Shown in pieces: positions 5,077 to 5,874 of a stretch of DNA of 5,874 bases. A program made the position numbers and the translations under genes. Positions within the stretch are counted from its first letter, which is position 1. The number at the start of each line of letters is the position of its first letter. The notes under the pieces were generated by a model. The model ran no database searches, was not told the DNA's origin, and saw only the letters and a list, made by a program, of their open reading frames with translations. Origin of the DNA: an uncultured bacterium (lineage in GTDB: Bacteria > Patescibacteria > Microgenomatia > Levybacterales > UBA12049); NCBI GenBank assembly GCA_946885425.1, contig CAMPGJ010000075.1, forward strand, positions 1 through 5,874, written 5' to 3'.

Positions 5077-5120
5077 CATGAGGCTCACCTCAGAGCCGAA
5101 GACCTGAGCATGTCGAACGG
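5055..5120. repeat. Tandem hairpin repeat, two diverged units of about 33 bp
   Basis: Each unit has CTCAGAGC (5055-5062; 5089-5096) followed by CTGAGCATG (5072-5080; 5104-5112). Within each unit CTCAG pairs with CTGAG to make a short hairpin. Between them, TGAGG and CCTCA (5079-5083; 5088-5092) can form a third, competing stem. The right unit ends in CCTGAGCATGTCGAACGG, related to the repeat inside the transglycosylase gene. The block is GC-rich in an AT-rich spacer, which is typical of REP-like mobile palindromes. Confidence 0.6.
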
Positions 5121-5122
5121 CC

Positions 5123-5136
5123 TGGAAAATGGAAAA
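5123..5136 (-). repeat. Right-hand inverted heptamer units (TGGAAAA, two copies)
   Basis: TGGAAAA at 5123-5129 and 5130-5136 is a perfect 7-bp tandem repeat. It is complementary to the TTTTCCA at 4955-4961 and 4976-4982 after the thioredoxin gene. It closes the repeat-filled spacer 11 bases before the ccdA-like start. Confidence 0.6.
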
Positions 5137-5146
5137 TTAAACAATT

Positions 5147-5874
5147 ATGTCTATCTTATTATTATTCGCTTTCATTTCTGGTTTAGTAACCATTTTCGCT
5201 CCGTGCATTTGGCCGCTTTTACCTATTATTCTTTCATCTACTACTACCGGTGGACACAGAAAGCCTTTAGGAATAACGCTGGGTATTATGCTCAGCTTTG
5301 GGTTTTTGACATTAGCGATATCCTATTTAGTAAGGATTATTCCGTTTGATCCAAATGCCCTGCGGTATATTGCTGTCGGGATAATCGGTTTTTTGGGTTT
5401 GACACTTGTAGTTCCTGCTCTCTCGTCCAAACTTGAAGCGTTCGTCAGCCGTATGAGTGGAAAGTTACAAACTCGTACTGGGGGGACAGAAGATTCTTCT
5501 GGTTTTAAATCTGGATTTATAACAGGGCTTTCACTGGGCATTATATGGACGCCATGTGCAGGGCCGATTCTTGCGACAATAGCTACATTAGCTGCTACGC
5601 AAGCAGTCAATTTTAATGTTATTTTGATAACTGCTGTATATATCCTTGGTGTAGGAATTCCATTATTTATTTTTGCTACATTGGGGACATATTTATTTAC
5701 CAAAACCCGATTGCTTTCTAAATATACCGGGCAGGTGCAACAACTTTTTGGAGTAATTATGATTTTAACAGCTGTCGCGATCGCCACGAACTATGACAAA
5801 GTCCTTCAGACAAAATTGCTTGATGCATTTCCTTCCTATTCCAATTTTATTTATGATCTTGAAGGGAATAAAGA
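5147..5874 (+). CDS. ccdA: CcdA/DsbD-family transmembrane thiol electron transporter (3' end cut off)
   Basis: The frame is open for 242 codons to the window edge. An in-frame TAA at 5138 leaves the ATG at 5147 as the first usable start. The protein is strongly hydrophobic, with about six membrane helices visible. The redox cysteines are Cys20 in FAPCIWPLLP and Cys137 in IIWTPCAGP, each next to prolines as in CcdA and the membrane core of DsbD. In this family the pair takes electrons from cytoplasmic thioredoxin and hands them to thioredoxin-like domains outside. The membrane-anchored thioredoxin encoded just upstream is the obvious partner. The visible part already spans a typical CcdA length, and the hydrophilic tail from about residue 215 suggests either the end of the protein or a fused extra domain beyond the edge. 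No clear Shine-Dalgarno is seen; GGAAAA (5131-5136) is 10 nt upstream and weak. Confidence 0.9.
   Translation, partial: MSILLLFAFISGLVTIFAPCIWPLLPIILSSTTTGGHRKPLGITLGIMLSFGFLTLAISYLVRIIPFDPNALRYIAVGIIGFLGLTLVVPALSSKLEAFVSRMSGKLQTRTGGTEDSSGFKSGFITGLSLGIIWTPCAGPILATIATLAATQAVNFNVILITAVYILGVGIPLFIFATLGTYLFTKTRLLSKYTGQVQQLFGVIMILTAVAIATNYDKVLQTKLLDAFPSYSNFIYDLEGNK

Noticed and set aside
4955..5146. CRISPR array or tRNA in the repeat-rich spacer
   Set aside because: The repeats are 7-bp or short palindromic units without spacers of uniform length, and no cloverleaf with a T-loop motif can be drawn.
5110..5349. Plus-strand frame of 79 codons before and inside the ccdA-like gene
   Set aside because: It starts inside the repeat element and overlaps the CcdA frame, whose membrane helices and paired Cys-Pro motifs are unmistakable. 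The protein resembles nothing I recognise.
5323..5787. Minus-strand frame of 154 codons
   Set aside because: It lies entirely antisense to the CcdA coding sequence and looks like its mirror, rich in Val, Ala and Pro, with no start signal.

Overview
The window is AT-rich bacterial DNA using the standard code (TGA is a stop, TGG is Trp). It carries six protein-coding genes. Several traits suggest a Patescibacteria (Candidate Phyla Radiation) genome, perhaps of Microgenomates type: small compact genes, very short intergenic regions, -10 elements lying directly against start codons, a CPR-style secreted lytic transglycosylase with a Cys-Glu-Ser motif, and a secreted GDYITSS-type domain. This placement is an inference from style and protein resemblance, because no rRNA or marker gene is present.

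Left part, minus strand (1-1383). One gene encodes an exported domain fused to a C-terminal two-helix hairpin that aligns without gaps to the polar loop of F-type ATP synthase subunit c, but lacks the ion-binding carboxylate. The next gene, cut by the left edge, encodes an F0 subunit b-like protein with one N-terminal membrane helix and a long cytoplasmic coiled coil. The order c-like then b-like is that of atpE-atpF, so an unusual F0-like module probably continues off the left edge.

Centre, plus strand (1426-3829). A MerR/TipAL-type regulator is transcribed from a promoter with the 19-bp spacer typical of MerR targets. Inside it, a near-perfect Shine-Dalgarno sits 7 nt before an in-frame ATG that would release the 142-residue TipAS ligand-binding domain alone. 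This matches the two-product design of Streptomyces tipA. A four-helix, PAS-containing orphan histidine kinase follows.

Right part (3842-5874). A minus-strand secreted lytic transglycosylase converges on the kinase gene and diverges from a membrane-anchored thioredoxin. Downstream of the thioredoxin lies a 192-bp non-coding region packed with heptamer repeats, tandem hairpins and interlocked palindromes. After it comes a CcdA-type electron transporter that runs off the right edge. Thioredoxin and CcdA would form an extracytoplasmic thiol-reducing pathway.

Four genes, and probably the transglycosylase as a fifth, have a -10 box ending 5-7 nt before the start codon and no ordinary leader, so leaderless translation looks common here. 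No tRNA, rRNA, CRISPR array or insertion sequence is visible, and no gene-free stretch exceeds 300 bases.
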